The notes beneath the pieces were generated by a model, which ran no database searches, was not told the origin of the DNA, and worked only from the letters and a program-made list of their open reading frames with translations. This document shows, one piece after another, positions 34,546 to 42,694 of a stretch of DNA of 64,000 nt. Within the stretch, counting starts at the first letter, position 1, and the number at the start of each line of letters is the position of its first letter. Source of the stretch: Rhodococcus yunnanensis NBRC 103083. Lineage in GTDB: Bacteria; Actinomycetota; Actinomycetes; Mycobacteriales; Mycobacteriaceae. The stretch covers positions 248,001 to 312,000 of the forward strand of contig NZ_BCXH01000005.1 of assembly GCF_001895005.1 (NCBI RefSeq). The letters are read 5' to 3'. The position numbers and the translations under genes were made by a program.

Positions 34546-35745
34546 GTGAACGTCGACGAATTGGTGAAAGCAACACTGCGGCGAAGGGTGGCATGCCTCG
34601 TCGTAGTGCTGTGTGCTCTGGCCGCAGGCGCGTACGGAGCCATGTCGTCGACGGAGTCGTACGAGTCCTCGGCCGTCGCAGTGGTCTATCCGCCGGGCGC
34701 AGGCGACATCGACGCCAAGCTCAACCCGTTCGTCAACTTGAACGACAACATGAGCCAGCTCGCTGCCGTGACTGCGACGATGCTCCAATCATCCGCTGCT
34801 GCAGCGCTTGTGGAGGAAGCAGGAGCGTCGCCCGAGTACACCGTGACCTCGACGCTCGGCGATACGGCGTCCGCTCTTCGGCTGTCGCCGCAGCTGCTGA
34901 TCACCACCAACGGGCCCACTCCCGAGGCCGCGCAGGCGGGGGCACAGGCCTTGCTCGACTACTCGTCCGTCGCGCTCGCCGAGCTTCAGGTTCAGACGGG
35001 TGTGCGACCCAACACCGAAGCATCCATCACTGCCGCGGTGATGCCCGGACCGGGCAGCCTCGTGCCCACCAGCCCGCTGCGAGCAGCCGGTTCCTACGGC
35101 CTCGCCGTGCTGGTGGTCGGGCTGCTCGGGATCGTGATCTTCGGAACACTTCTCGACAGGCGGCGTGAGCGTACGTCGGTGGCTCCCGATGCCGAGCAGA
35201 AGGCGCAGACGCCCGCCGAGACACCTGTGGAGAGCGTCGAACCGACTGAGTCTGCCGCTCGACCGTCTGTGATCGAGCACAAAGAGCCCGAAACAGCAGA
35301 GCCCGACACTGCAGAACCCGAAGCTGCTGAGCAGACCCACTGGACCATTCCGGAGTTCGCAGACTTCCCTGCCCCTGAAGAGCCTGCCCCTGAAGAGCCT
35401 GAGCCTGAAGAGCTTGCGCCTGAAGAGCCTGAGGCGAAGGAGGCTACGACGCAGCGTGATCGCGTGCTGGTCCGGCCGCCGGAGCGGATTCATTCGGCCA
35501 GCGCGCCGAAGCCGCCGGATTCGTCGAAGCGCGAGAGTTTCGATCCGTTCAACGTGGCACCGCCGAAGGACCCCCGCCCGGTGGAGCATGCACCGCGCAG
35601 TGCGCACGGCACCGCGCCTGCGCGCGAGATCGAGCAGGATATCGACGACTACTACGGCGTCGAAGAGCGGGTACATGTGCCCATGCGCCCCCAGCATCAC
35701 GATTATCCTCGGTCGGCTGTCACCGGTGGAGGACCACGCAGGTGA
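34546..35745 (+). CDS. Wzz-like polysaccharide chain-length determinant with Pro/Glu-rich tail
   Basis: A 399-residue protein starting at GTG 34546. Helix 1 (VACLVVVLCALAAGAYGAM) and helix 2 (GSYGLAVLVVGLLGIVIFGTLL) enclose an exported Wzz domain with the family segment LRLSPQLLITTNGPTPEAAQ. The Pro-rich stretch before helix 2 (MPGPGSLVPTSPLRA) is typical. The C-terminal 190 residues are cytoplasmic, acidic and repetitive, and no kinase domain is attached. It is coupled to the polymerase gene by a GTGA overlap, consistent with joint length control. Confidence 0.83.
   Translation: MNVDELVKATLRRRVACLVVVLCALAAGAYGAMSSTESYESSAVAVVYPPGAGDIDAKLNPFVNLNDNMSQLAAVTATMLQSSAAAALVEEAGASPEYTVTSTLGDTASALRLSPQLLITTNGPTPEAAQAGAQALLDYSSVALAELQVQTGVRPNTEASITAAVMPGPGSLVPTSPLRAAGSYGLAVLVVGLLGIVIFGTLLDRRRERTSVAPDAEQKAQTPAETPVESVEPTESAARPSVIEHKEPETAEPDTAEPEAAEQTHWTIPEFADFPAPEEPAPEEPEPEELAPEEPEAKEATTQRDRVLVRPPERIHSASAPKPPDSSKRESFDPFNVAPPKDPRPVEHAPRSAHGTAPAREIEQDIDDYYGVEERVHVPMRPQHHDYPRSAVTGGGPRR
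35371..35430. repeat. Four tandem 15-base repeats in the Wzz-like gene
   Basis: Four consecutive units of the type GCCCCTGAAGAGCCT encode PAPEE/PEPEE-like pentapeptides in the cytoplasmic tail. Units one and two are identical; three and four differ by two to three bases. Confidence 0.85.
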
Positions 35746-37163
35746 CCGTGGTGTTCCTGGGACGGCGTTTCGATCTCGATCCGCGCGCCGTCTCCTTCGG
35801 GACGGTGGTTCTTCTCGTCGCGGTTGTCCTTCTGCTCGGTATGCGTCAATCGTTCACCGTTCCAGGGGCGCTCGGGTTGAGCCCGGCGTCGTTGATCCTC
35901 TTCGGATGCGGCCTTTTGTGGGTGCTCACCCGAATCGTCGGTCAGCGATCTCGCGCCGATCTCGGATTGCTGTCGGCCGCAGTGGTTCTCTACGCCACCG
36001 CCAGTCTGGTGTCGTTCGGTTCGTTGTCGTCGCGGCCCACCGACTCCGCGATCGTGGCGAGTTCGCAGACCAACCTGATCACCGAGTTCGCGTTGGTCGC
36101 CGCCTTCTTCTTCGTCGTCACCGTCGTTCGAACGCGCACGGCCCTCGAATGGGTCGCCAAGGCCCTGATCATCGGCGGCGCCATCAGTGCGATGTTCGCC
36201 ATCGTTCAGTACGGCACCGGTATCGACGTCGCCGCGATGCTCAAGCCGCCCCTGCTCAAGGATCACGGATCGGTGCTGAGCGAAGCCCTCATGCGTGAAG
36301 GATTCGCGCGTCCGCAGGGGAGTGCGGGCCATCCACTCGAGCTGAGCGCCGTGCTGACAGTTCTGGTCCCCGTTGCGCTCGGGGTCGTGTACTCCGCTCG
36401 GGCGCGTGGGCGTCGGTCGTGGCACTGGACACTCGTCGCGGTGATTCTCGTCGGTGGTGCGGCGTTGACCCTGTCGCGCTCGGCAGTCGTGGGACTCGGT
36501 GTCGCAGTGTTGTTCATGGCGTGGAAGTGGCCGGTGCGCCGGGTGCTGACGCTCGTTGCCGTCGTCGCCGTGCCGTTGATCGTTGCCTACGTCACCGACT
36601 CGAAGCTGCTCAACGCCTTCATTCAGGTGTTCGCCACGAGCGGTACCGACTCGTCGCTGCAGTCTCGCGACAACGGTCGCGACTACGTGGTGGAACACTT
36701 CGCCGATCACCTGTGGTTCGGCGAGGGCACCGCGACGTATTCGGCTCGCGGAAATCCGGTGTTGGACAATCAGTATCTGGGCCGGCTGATGGAGACGGGT
36801 GTGTTCGGCCTGCTGACCTTCGTATTGCTTCTGGCGACCGCGCTGGGATTCGCAGTCGTGGCGTCGCGGCGATTCTCCGAACGCGCGCGCCGCGCATCCG
36901 ACAGCCGCAGTGACATCGGCATGTTCGAGCTGACACGAGGTATCGCGGGTGCTCTTGCCGCCACAGCCGTGATCGCGTTGATTCTCGACGTGTCCGGCTT
37001 TGCGCAGATCTGGTTGCTGATGTGGATTCTCGTCGCGCTCGCGGGCTCGGCGTTCTACATCGTCCGGTCCGAGGACCGCGAGGATGCTGTCTCGCAGTCC
37101 ATCACGGTTCGCGACGAGGATGAGCAGTCGACCGCAGTGCGGGAGCCACAGGGCGTCCTCTGA
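35742..37163 (+). CDS. O-antigen polymerase/ligase family protein (Wzy-like)
   Basis: A 473-residue protein with about eleven to twelve helices. GTG 35742 overlaps the Wzz-like stop by four bases. A large external loop between later helices (TSGTDSSLQSRDNGRDYVVE, then DHLWFGEGTATYSARGNPVLDNQ) has the Wzy/WaaL-type R-x-x-x-W/HxxxGxG-like pattern including LWFGEGTATY and the conserved Asn-Gln-Tyr. It polymerises or ligates flipped repeat units outside the membrane. The last 62 bases overlap the convergent aminotransferase gene. Confidence 0.83.
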   Translation: MTVVFLGRRFDLDPRAVSFGTVVLLVAVVLLLGMRQSFTVPGALGLSPASLILFGCGLLWVLTRIVGQRSRADLGLLSAAVVLYATASLVSFGSLSSRPTDSAIVASSQTNLITEFALVAAFFFVVTVVRTRTALEWVAKALIIGGAISAMFAIVQYGTGIDVAAMLKPPLLKDHGSVLSEALMREGFARPQGSAGHPLELSAVLTVLVPVALGVVYSARARGRRSWHWTLVAVILVGGAALTLSRSAVVGLGVAVLFMAWKWPVRRVLTLVAVVAVPLIVAYVTDSKLLNAFIQVFATSGTDSSLQSRDNGRDYVVEHFADHLWFGEGTATYSARGNPVLDNQYLGRLMETGVFGLLTFVLLLATALGFAVVASRRFSERARRASDSRSDIGMFELTRGIAGALAATAVIALILDVSGFAQIWLLMWILVALAGSAFYIVRSEDREDAVSQSITVRDEDEQSTAVREPQGVL

Positions 37164-38466
37164 GCAGACCGTCGGTGGTGCCCGCCTCGATCGCTTTGCG
37201 GTAGACGATCATCGCCGCCTCGCACGCAGCGATGGTGTGCTCCACGTCCGCTTCGGTATGTGCCGCCGAGATCACGAAGGACTGTCCGAGGACACCACGC
37301 GTCAGCAATTCCTGCAGGAACAGCGTCCGAAATGCCTGCGACGGAACGCCGTCGGCGTCGCGAGTGACGAACACCTCGCACGACGGCCTGCCCACCACCG
37401 TCACGAAGTCGGACAGGCCTGCGCGTCGGGAAGCGTCGTTCACGCCGTCGGCGAGCGCTTGCCCTCGCGATTCCATGACGGCGACAGGATCCTGCGTACG
37501 GTAGGTGGCGAAGACTGCTTTCATCGCGGCAAGGGAGGTGGTCTCGGGGCCGTACGTCGTCGACATCAGGAACGTGCGCGGGAGATCGGTGCGTAGACCG
37601 CCGCGTTCCATGTATTCCCGACGGCCGGCCAACGCGGACACCGCGAATCCGTTGCCCATTGCCTTCCCCCACGACGACAGGTCGGGGGTGACCCCGTACA
37701 CCGATTGCGCGCCCCCGGCGGCCCAGCGGAATCCGGTGATGATCTCGTCGAAGACGAGCAGAGTTCCGGCGCTGTCGCACAGGGCACGTACGCCTTCGAG
37801 GAATCCCGGTTCCGGCTCCGCGGTTCCGGTCGCCGCTTCCATCACCACACACGCGATCCGGCCGTGATTCGACTCGAAAACAGCGCGCAGCGAATCCAGA
37901 TCGTTGTACGAGAAGGACACTGTCAGATCGCGATACGCCGCGGGAATGCCCGCGTTCATCTCGGTGGTGCCGATGAACCAGTCGTCGGTGGAGAAGAACG
38001 GCTGCCTGCACACCGCGACGAGATCTCTGCCGGTCACCGCTCGGGCGAGTTTCACCGCAGCCGACGTCGCGTCCGAGCCGTTCTTGCCGAACTTGACCAT
38101 CTCTGCGGTCGGGACGAGGTCGAGAAAGGACTCGGCGACCTCTGCTTCGAGCAACGTCGGCCTGCTGAAGTTGTGGCCGCGCCGGGCCGCGTCGGCGACG
38201 GCGTCGACGACGGGGGCGAACGCGTGGCCCAATGTCACCGAACGTAGACCCATCCCGTACTCGACGTAACAGTTGCCGTCGACATCCCACACGTGGGCTG
38301 CCTCGCCTGCGTCGAGTACCGGTGCCATGCCGTCCGGGTACTGGTCCGAGCCGCGGGCATAGGTGTGGGCGCCGCCGGGGATGACGTCGTGGAGCCGTGC
38401 TTGCGCTTCGATGGACTTCGCGAATCCGCGATGGCCGTCGAGGGAAGGTGCCTGGGTGCCCCTCAT
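37102..38466 (-). CDS. Class III (glutamate-1-semialdehyde type) aminotransferase
   Basis: A 454-residue PLP enzyme. VIPGGAHTYARGSDQYPDG, GMGLRSVTLGHAFAPV and KFGKNGSDATSAAVKLARA are the family N-terminal landmarks. LLVFDEIITGFRWAAGG binds the cofactor pyridine, and Lys in LSSWGKAMGNGFAVSAL is the PLP lysine. Relatives include HemL and sugar/lipid aminotransferases; no tetrapyrrole gene is near, so a role in making an amino-sugar or amino side group is more likely (inference). ATG 38466 overlaps the upstream methyltransferase-like stop by four bases. Confidence 0.82.
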   Translation of the reverse strand: MRGTQAPSLDGHRGFAKSIEAQARLHDVIPGGAHTYARGSDQYPDGMAPVLDAGEAAHVWDVDGNCYVEYGMGLRSVTLGHAFAPVVDAVADAARRGHNFSRPTLLEAEVAESFLDLVPTAEMVKFGKNGSDATSAAVKLARAVTGRDLVAVCRQPFFSTDDWFIGTTEMNAGIPAAYRDLTVSFSYNDLDSLRAVFESNHGRIACVVMEAATGTAEPEPGFLEGVRALCDSAGTLLVFDEIITGFRWAAGGAQSVYGVTPDLSSWGKAMGNGFAVSALAGRREYMERGGLRTDLPRTFLMSTTYGPETTSLAAMKAVFATYRTQDPVAVMESRGQALADGVNDASRRAGLSDFVTVVGRPSCEVFVTRDADGVPSQAFRTLFLQELLTRGVLGQSFVISAAHTEADVEHTIAACEAAMIVYRKAIEAGTTDGLLRGRPVAPALRSTAHPRREP

Positions 38467-39566
38467 CGAGTTCCTTCCCGAATGTCCGTGCCGTGCAGCC
38501 ACCATCGGCCGTGTAGCTCGGGCATCGACCTGTCGAGTTCGTCCAGCAGATCAGGGAGCGTCAGGAGTACGACGTCTGGGTTCGCCGCGGTCAGTGCGGC
38601 GGGGGAGATGATCGGAATGTCGGTGCCCGGCATTCGTCTGCCTTGTTTGGACGGGGATGCGTCGGCAACACCGCCGAGCAGCGACCGCGTGATCCCTGCC
38701 AATGCGAGCAGTGCCACCGCCCGCGACGCAGCGCCATAGGCGTACACCGTCTTTCCCGCGTCCCGGAGGTCGGCAAGGGAACCACGCAGCATCGTCCTGT
38801 CGTCGTCCGCTGCGGAGTGCAACGTGCCCACCGCCGCCGCGTCGTCGATGCCGAGTGAGCGCTCGTGGTCGAGGATGGTCGTGACCGAGGAGTCCGGCGA
38901 GCCGGATCGTGTGGCGGCCACCAGAATCGTTCCGCCGTAGAGCTCGAAGGTCCATGCCGACCGCGGCACCAGCCCGGCGCCGCGCAACAACGCCGTCAGC
39001 GACGTCAGGGAATAGTAGGCAAAGTGTCCGTGGCGCAGCGCGTTCCACTGACCTTCACCCACGATGGCGGTCAACGAGTGGAACTGGATCAGCAGCACAC
39101 CGTCGGCAGTCAACGCGGCGGCGCGGGCGGCGAACGCTGCCTTCTGATCAGGGTCGTGCATGATGCCGAAACAGTCGAGCACCACATCGGCAGGCTCGCT
39201 GTCGAGTTCACGGAAGCCTCGATCGGACAGGAGCGGAACCCATGTACCGCCGTGGGGGCTGCCGAACTCACGGACGGTACGCCCGCGCAACCATCCGGCA
39301 CGCGCGACGGTGTCGACGGCATCCGCGGCCTGATCGGTCAACGCTTTCGGTTCGATTCCGCGCGGCTCGTCGGCGACGGTGTCGTCGTCCGACAGTTGCG
39401 CCAGCGCGCATTCGGTGCACAGCGACATCGCGAGGCGATGACGCGCGTCGGGGTCCGTGTTCGTTGGGTCGTGGATCGGAAAGTGATCTGCCGCTGGGAC
39501 CGATCCCAGATCCAACACGGTCACGAGTGCGCTCGCCCCGCAGCCGCGGCACCGGCCCGCGGTCAC
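38463..39566 (-). CDS. C-methyltransferase-like protein with degenerate catalytic core
   Basis: A 367-residue protein of the NovU/TylCIII sugar C-methyltransferase family. The N-terminal zinc-binding part is present (CRGCGAS and SLCTECALAQ), as is the C-terminal Rossmann lobe (KTVYAYGAASRAVALLALAG). The central SAM domain is about 40 residues shorter than in the paralogue at 42695: glycine motif I reads REFGSPHGGTW and the expected YHEH-type catalytic motif reads LRHGHFAYY, with the glutamate replaced by Gly. It may not methylate. It is coupled to the aminotransferase gene. Confidence 0.75.
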   Translation of the reverse strand: MTAGRCRGCGASALVTVLDLGSVPAADHFPIHDPTNTDPDARHRLAMSLCTECALAQLSDDDTVADEPRGIEPKALTDQAADAVDTVARAGWLRGRTVREFGSPHGGTWVPLLSDRGFRELDSEPADVVLDCFGIMHDPDQKAAFAARAAALTADGVLLIQFHSLTAIVGEGQWNALRHGHFAYYSLTSLTALLRGAGLVPRSAWTFELYGGTILVAATRSGSPDSSVTTILDHERSLGIDDAAAVGTLHSAADDDRTMLRGSLADLRDAGKTVYAYGAASRAVALLALAGITRSLLGGVADASPSKQGRRMPGTDIPIISPAALTAANPDVVLLTLPDLLDELDRSMPELHGRWWLHGTDIREGTR

Positions 39567-39619
39567 GACGATCTCACGGACGACGTGACGCGGACCGAGA
39601 AATCGGACATGATCGAGGA

Positions 39620-40174
39620 ATGCGAGTCGACACCAGTGACATCGAGGGCGTTCTGCTCTTCGTACCCGAACCGTTCCGAGACGAACGTGGCTTTTTCACC
39701 AGAACGTTCGACACCGAGATCTTCGATCGCGCGGTGCAGGGATCCGACGTGTCGTCCTCGAGCTTCACCCAGGATTCGCAGTCGCGCTCGATTCGCGGAA
39801 CGATTCGCGGAATGCACGGCCGACTCGGCCGCGGCGAAGCGAAACTCGTCCGGTGTGCGCACGGCGCGGTACTCGACGTCGTCGTGGATACGCGACCCAC
39901 GTCGCCGACGTTCGGCGAGGTGCGTACGTTCACGCTGGACGACACCGCATTCACGCATCTGTTCATCCCGCCGGGGCTTCTGCACGGCTTCCAGGCTCTG
40001 ACCGACACCGCCGACGTGTGCTATCGAATCGACCGACCGCACGATCCGACCGAGGACATCGGTGTCGCATACGACGACCCGACGCTCGCGATCGAGTGGC
40101 CGCTCGAGCCGACGGCCGTGAGTTCGCGTGATCGCAACGCCGGGACGTGGAAGGACGCCGTGCAGCGGTTCTGA
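39620..40174 (+). CDS. RmlC-like (dTDP-4-dehydrorhamnose 3,5-epimerase family) protein
   Basis: A 184-residue cupin-type sugar epimerase. RDERGFFTRTFD, FTQDSQSRSIRGTIRGMHGR with the catalytic His in RGMH, and LFIPPGLLHGFQALTD are conserved. The catalytic Tyr of RmlC, expected before the last block, aligns with His in YRIDRPHDP. Loss of that tyrosine is seen in members that epimerise one position only or act as ketoisomerases, so the exact reaction is open. It is the only plus-strand gene in this sugar cluster and lies 53 bases from the divergent methyltransferase-like gene. Confidence 0.78.
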   Translation: MRVDTSDIEGVLLFVPEPFRDERGFFTRTFDTEIFDRAVQGSDVSSSSFTQDSQSRSIRGTIRGMHGRLGRGEAKLVRCAHGAVLDVVVDTRPTSPTFGEVRTFTLDDTAFTHLFIPPGLLHGFQALTDTADVCYRIDRPHDPTEDIGVAYDDPTLAIEWPLEPTAVSSRDRNAGTWKDAVQRF

Positions 40175-40192
40175 CACGCCGAACATCGGTGA

Positions 40193-41224
40193 TCAGACCT
40201 TCGCGTCGACGAACCGCATCGCGGCGTCGATGCGACCCGACTCCTGCAGTTCCTTCAACTTGTTCAGGCGCGTGAACTGCCCGGTGAAAGCGTCACGCGT
40301 CAGTCCGGCGGCGGTGTACTCGCGATACAACTCGCGGGCACCGTCGAGAATGCTCCAGCGTGCCTCGAAACCCGGTAGCGCTGCGCGTATCGCCGAGAAG
40401 TCGACGCGGTACGAGCGAGGGTCCGCGCCGTGCTCACCGGTGATGCGCAGCGTCGAGTCGGGAACGGTCTGCACCACGGCGTCGGCGACCTCGGCGACGG
40501 TGACGTTGTTGGACTCGATTCCGACGTTGAATGCGCGGGTGTGGATGCGCTCGACCGGCGCGGCAAGCGATTCGACGAACGCCGACGCGATGTCCTGCGC
40601 ATGCACGAGCGGACGCCACGGCGTGCCGTCGGAGAGCACGAGGACCTCACCCGACAGAACCGCGTGCCCTACGAGGTTGTTCAGCACGATGTCGGCGCGC
40701 AGGCGAGGGGAGAATCCGAACGCTGTTGCGTTGCGCAGGAATACGGGGCTGAAATGGTCGTCGGCCATCGCGGCGACGTCGTCCTCGACACGGACCTTGC
40801 TCTCGGCGTACGGCGTCAGGGGACGCAGCGGTGCGTCCTCGGTGACGAGGTCCTCGCCTGCCGAACCGTACACCGAGCACGTCGACGCGTAGAGGAAGCG
40901 GGCGACGCCTGCCTCCTTCGCCAGGCGTGCCAGCCGAACCGAGGCGAAATGATTGATGTCGTAGGTGATCTCAGGAGCCAGAGCGCCGAGAGGATCGTTG
41001 GACAGGGCCGCGAGATGTACGACGGCGTCGAAGCCGGTCAAGTGCTCGACGGTGACGTCGCGAAGATCGACCGCCAGTGTTTCGGGGTCGTGGACAGGTT
41101 GTCCGAGAACGCAGTCCGCGAACAGGCCCGAATCCAGACCTGCGACGGAATGACCTGCTTGGACGAGGGCGGGGACCATCACGGTGCCCAGGTAGCCTTG
41201 ATGTCCGGTGACCAGTACTCGCAT
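40193..41224 (-). CDS. NAD-dependent sugar epimerase/dehydratase (extended SDR)
   Basis: A 343-residue SDR. MRVLVTGHQGYLGTVMVPAL holds the Gly-x-x-Gly-x-x-Gly dinucleotide loop, DAVVHLAALSNDP follows, ASTCSVYGSAGE carries the catalytic Ser/Thr, and PYAESKVRVED provides Tyr and Lys of YxxxK. Substrates are nucleotide sugars. It lies three bases downstream of the PIG-L gene in the cytidylyltransferase operon, so it probably works on a CDP- or dTDP-sugar (inference). Confidence 0.85.
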   Translation of the reverse strand: MRVLVTGHQGYLGTVMVPALVQAGHSVAGLDSGLFADCVLGQPVHDPETLAVDLRDVTVEHLTGFDAVVHLAALSNDPLGALAPEITYDINHFASVRLARLAKEAGVARFLYASTCSVYGSAGEDLVTEDAPLRPLTPYAESKVRVEDDVAAMADDHFSPVFLRNATAFGFSPRLRADIVLNNLVGHAVLSGEVLVLSDGTPWRPLVHAQDIASAFVESLAAPVERIHTRAFNVGIESNNVTVAEVADAVVQTVPDSTLRITGEHGADPRSYRVDFSAIRAALPGFEARWSILDGARELYREYTAAGLTRDAFTGQFTRLNKLKELQESGRIDAAMRFVDAKV

Positions 41225-41227
41225 CAG

Positions 41228-41878
41228 TCAAACTCCTACGAAATCGATGACGGTTTTCTCGACGACGAATGCCTCGGCATACCGCGACTTGCATTGGACT
41301 CCGCGGACGCGGCTGAGGCCGAGAAATGCGTCGGCGTCGAACCAATCCTTGTCGACCTGAGACGGGTACGACGCGTGCAGCAAGTCGACCTTCTCCTGTG
41401 CCACCGTTGCCGAGAGTGGGTGGTAGAAAGTGGGTGTCGGCAGATCGGACTCCCACTTGAGGATCTCGTATCCGAGTATCGAGTGATCTCTGAACTCGGA
41501 CGGAGCCAGGCTCGCCAGTTGGCGGTGGTCCTGGTGAGCGTCGTGTCGTTGGGGCGCGAAGACGATGTCGGGTTCACACGTTCGACGGAACGCGGCCAAC
41601 GTGTCCTTGGCTTCGGCCCAGTACCCGGGCGAGCGGCCGTCGGGGATGTCGGTGACGGTCAGGTGCACGTCGGCGCCGGGCAGGAACGCCGCCAGTGCGG
41701 CCTTCTCCTCGACTTCACGTTCACTTCCGCTTCCGGTGAGAACGAGCGCGTGCACCGTCAGTCCGGGGTTCGCCCTGGCGAGGGTCAGCAGTGTGCCGCC
41801 TGCCCCGATGGCGATGTCGTCGCAGTGCGCTGCCAGAAGGGCGATCTGCTCGACGCGGCCTGGACCGAGTGGCTTCAC
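41228..41878 (-). CDS. PIG-L/LmbE family deacetylase
   Basis: A 216-residue zinc hydrolase starting at GTG 41878, which overlaps the cytidylyltransferase stop (GTGA). ALLAAHCDDIAIGAGG is the family AHPDDE box with His and both Asp retained and Glu changed to Ile, and APQRHDAHQDHRQLAS gives the second-half zinc His. It probably removes an acetyl group from an N-acetyl sugar used in the repeat unit, which may be linked to the aminotransferase and GNAT genes nearby. Confidence 0.83.
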   Translation of the reverse strand: MKPLGPGRVEQIALLAAHCDDIAIGAGGTLLTLARANPGLTVHALVLTGSGSEREVEEKAALAAFLPGADVHLTVTDIPDGRSPGYWAEAKDTLAAFRRTCEPDIVFAPQRHDAHQDHRQLASLAPSEFRDHSILGYEILKWESDLPTPTFYHPLSATVAQEKVDLLHASYPSQVDKDWFDADAFLGLSRVRGVQCKSRYAEAFVVEKTVIDFVGV

Positions 41879-42693
41879 GGAACCGGAACCAGGCCGGACG
41901 GCTCGGACTCGGACTCGGGGTGCTTGTCCCACACCATCCATGGGCGGATGCCCTTGTAATAGTTGGCATCGAGCTCGGCGCGTTCCTTGAACGTGTCGGC
42001 GGGCTTCCAGAATCCCTCGTGCTGGTATCCGAGGAGGCGACCCTGGCCTGCAAGTGTGCCGCAGGCATCCTCGACGAGATCGCCGTTCGGCGGGATGAGG
42101 TCGAAGACTTCCTGCGAGAGTGTGAAGTATCCGCCGTTCTCCCAGATGGGGAACTCGCTGACCGGCGTGATCTGCTTGACCTCGCCGTTGGCCGCGACGT
42201 CGATGCAGTGGAAGGACGACTGCGGCGGAACCGCCAGAAGTGAAGCAGCAGAACCGGAATCGATCGTGCGAGCGATCATGTCGTCGATCGGCGCGTCGGT
42301 GAGTGTGTCGGCGTAGTTGGCGAGGAAGTACTTGTCGCCGCCGAGGTACTTGCGGACACGACGCAGGCGCTCGCCGATCGGCGACTCGAGCCCGGTGTCG
42401 ACGAAGGTGATGGTCCAGTCCGCGATGTCGGAGTCGAGAAGCTCGACCGAATCACCGCGCAACACGAAGTCGTTGGACTCGGTTTCCTTGTAATCGAGGA
42501 AGTACTGCTTGATCTGCTCGCCGCCGTAGCCGAGGCACAGGATGAACTCCTTGTGCCCGTAGTGCGCGTAGTAGCGCATGACGTGCCAGAGCAGCGGCCG
42601 TGGGCCGACCAGCTGCATCGGTTTGGGCAGAGTGTCCCCGCCGTCGTTGCGCATACGCATCCCGTATCCGCCGCAGAAAAGTACAACCTTCAT
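41875..42693 (-). CDS. Glucose-1-phosphate cytidylyltransferase-like nucleotidyltransferase
   Basis: A 272-residue enzyme. KVVLFCGGYGMRMRNDGG and LPKPMQLVGPRPLLWHVMRY are the nucleotide and Lys-Pro signature, FILCLGYGGEQIKQYFLDY and FLANYADTLTDAPIDDM carry the metal Asp, and ENGGYFTLS and EGFWKPADTFKERAELD match RfbF. It would make CDP-glucose or a similar activated sugar. The usual next enzyme, CDP-glucose 4,6-dehydratase, is not in the window. It is flanked by the C-methyltransferase and PIG-L genes in one operon. Confidence 0.85.
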   Translation of the reverse strand: MKVVLFCGGYGMRMRNDGGDTLPKPMQLVGPRPLLWHVMRYYAHYGHKEFILCLGYGGEQIKQYFLDYKETESNDFVLRGDSVELLDSDIADWTITFVDTGLESPIGERLRRVRKYLGGDKYFLANYADTLTDAPIDDMIARTIDSGSAASLLAVPPQSSFHCIDVAANGEVKQITPVSEFPIWENGGYFTLSQEVFDLIPPNGDLVEDACGTLAGQGRLLGYQHEGFWKPADTFKERAELDANYYKGIRPWMVWDKHPESESEPSGLVPVP

Positions 42694-42694
42694 G

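Noticed and set aside
37102..38466. Haem biosynthesis glutamate-1-semialdehyde mutase (hemL)
   Set aside because: The family match is good, but the gene is coupled to a sugar methyltransferase-like gene within a polysaccharide locus and no haem genes are near.
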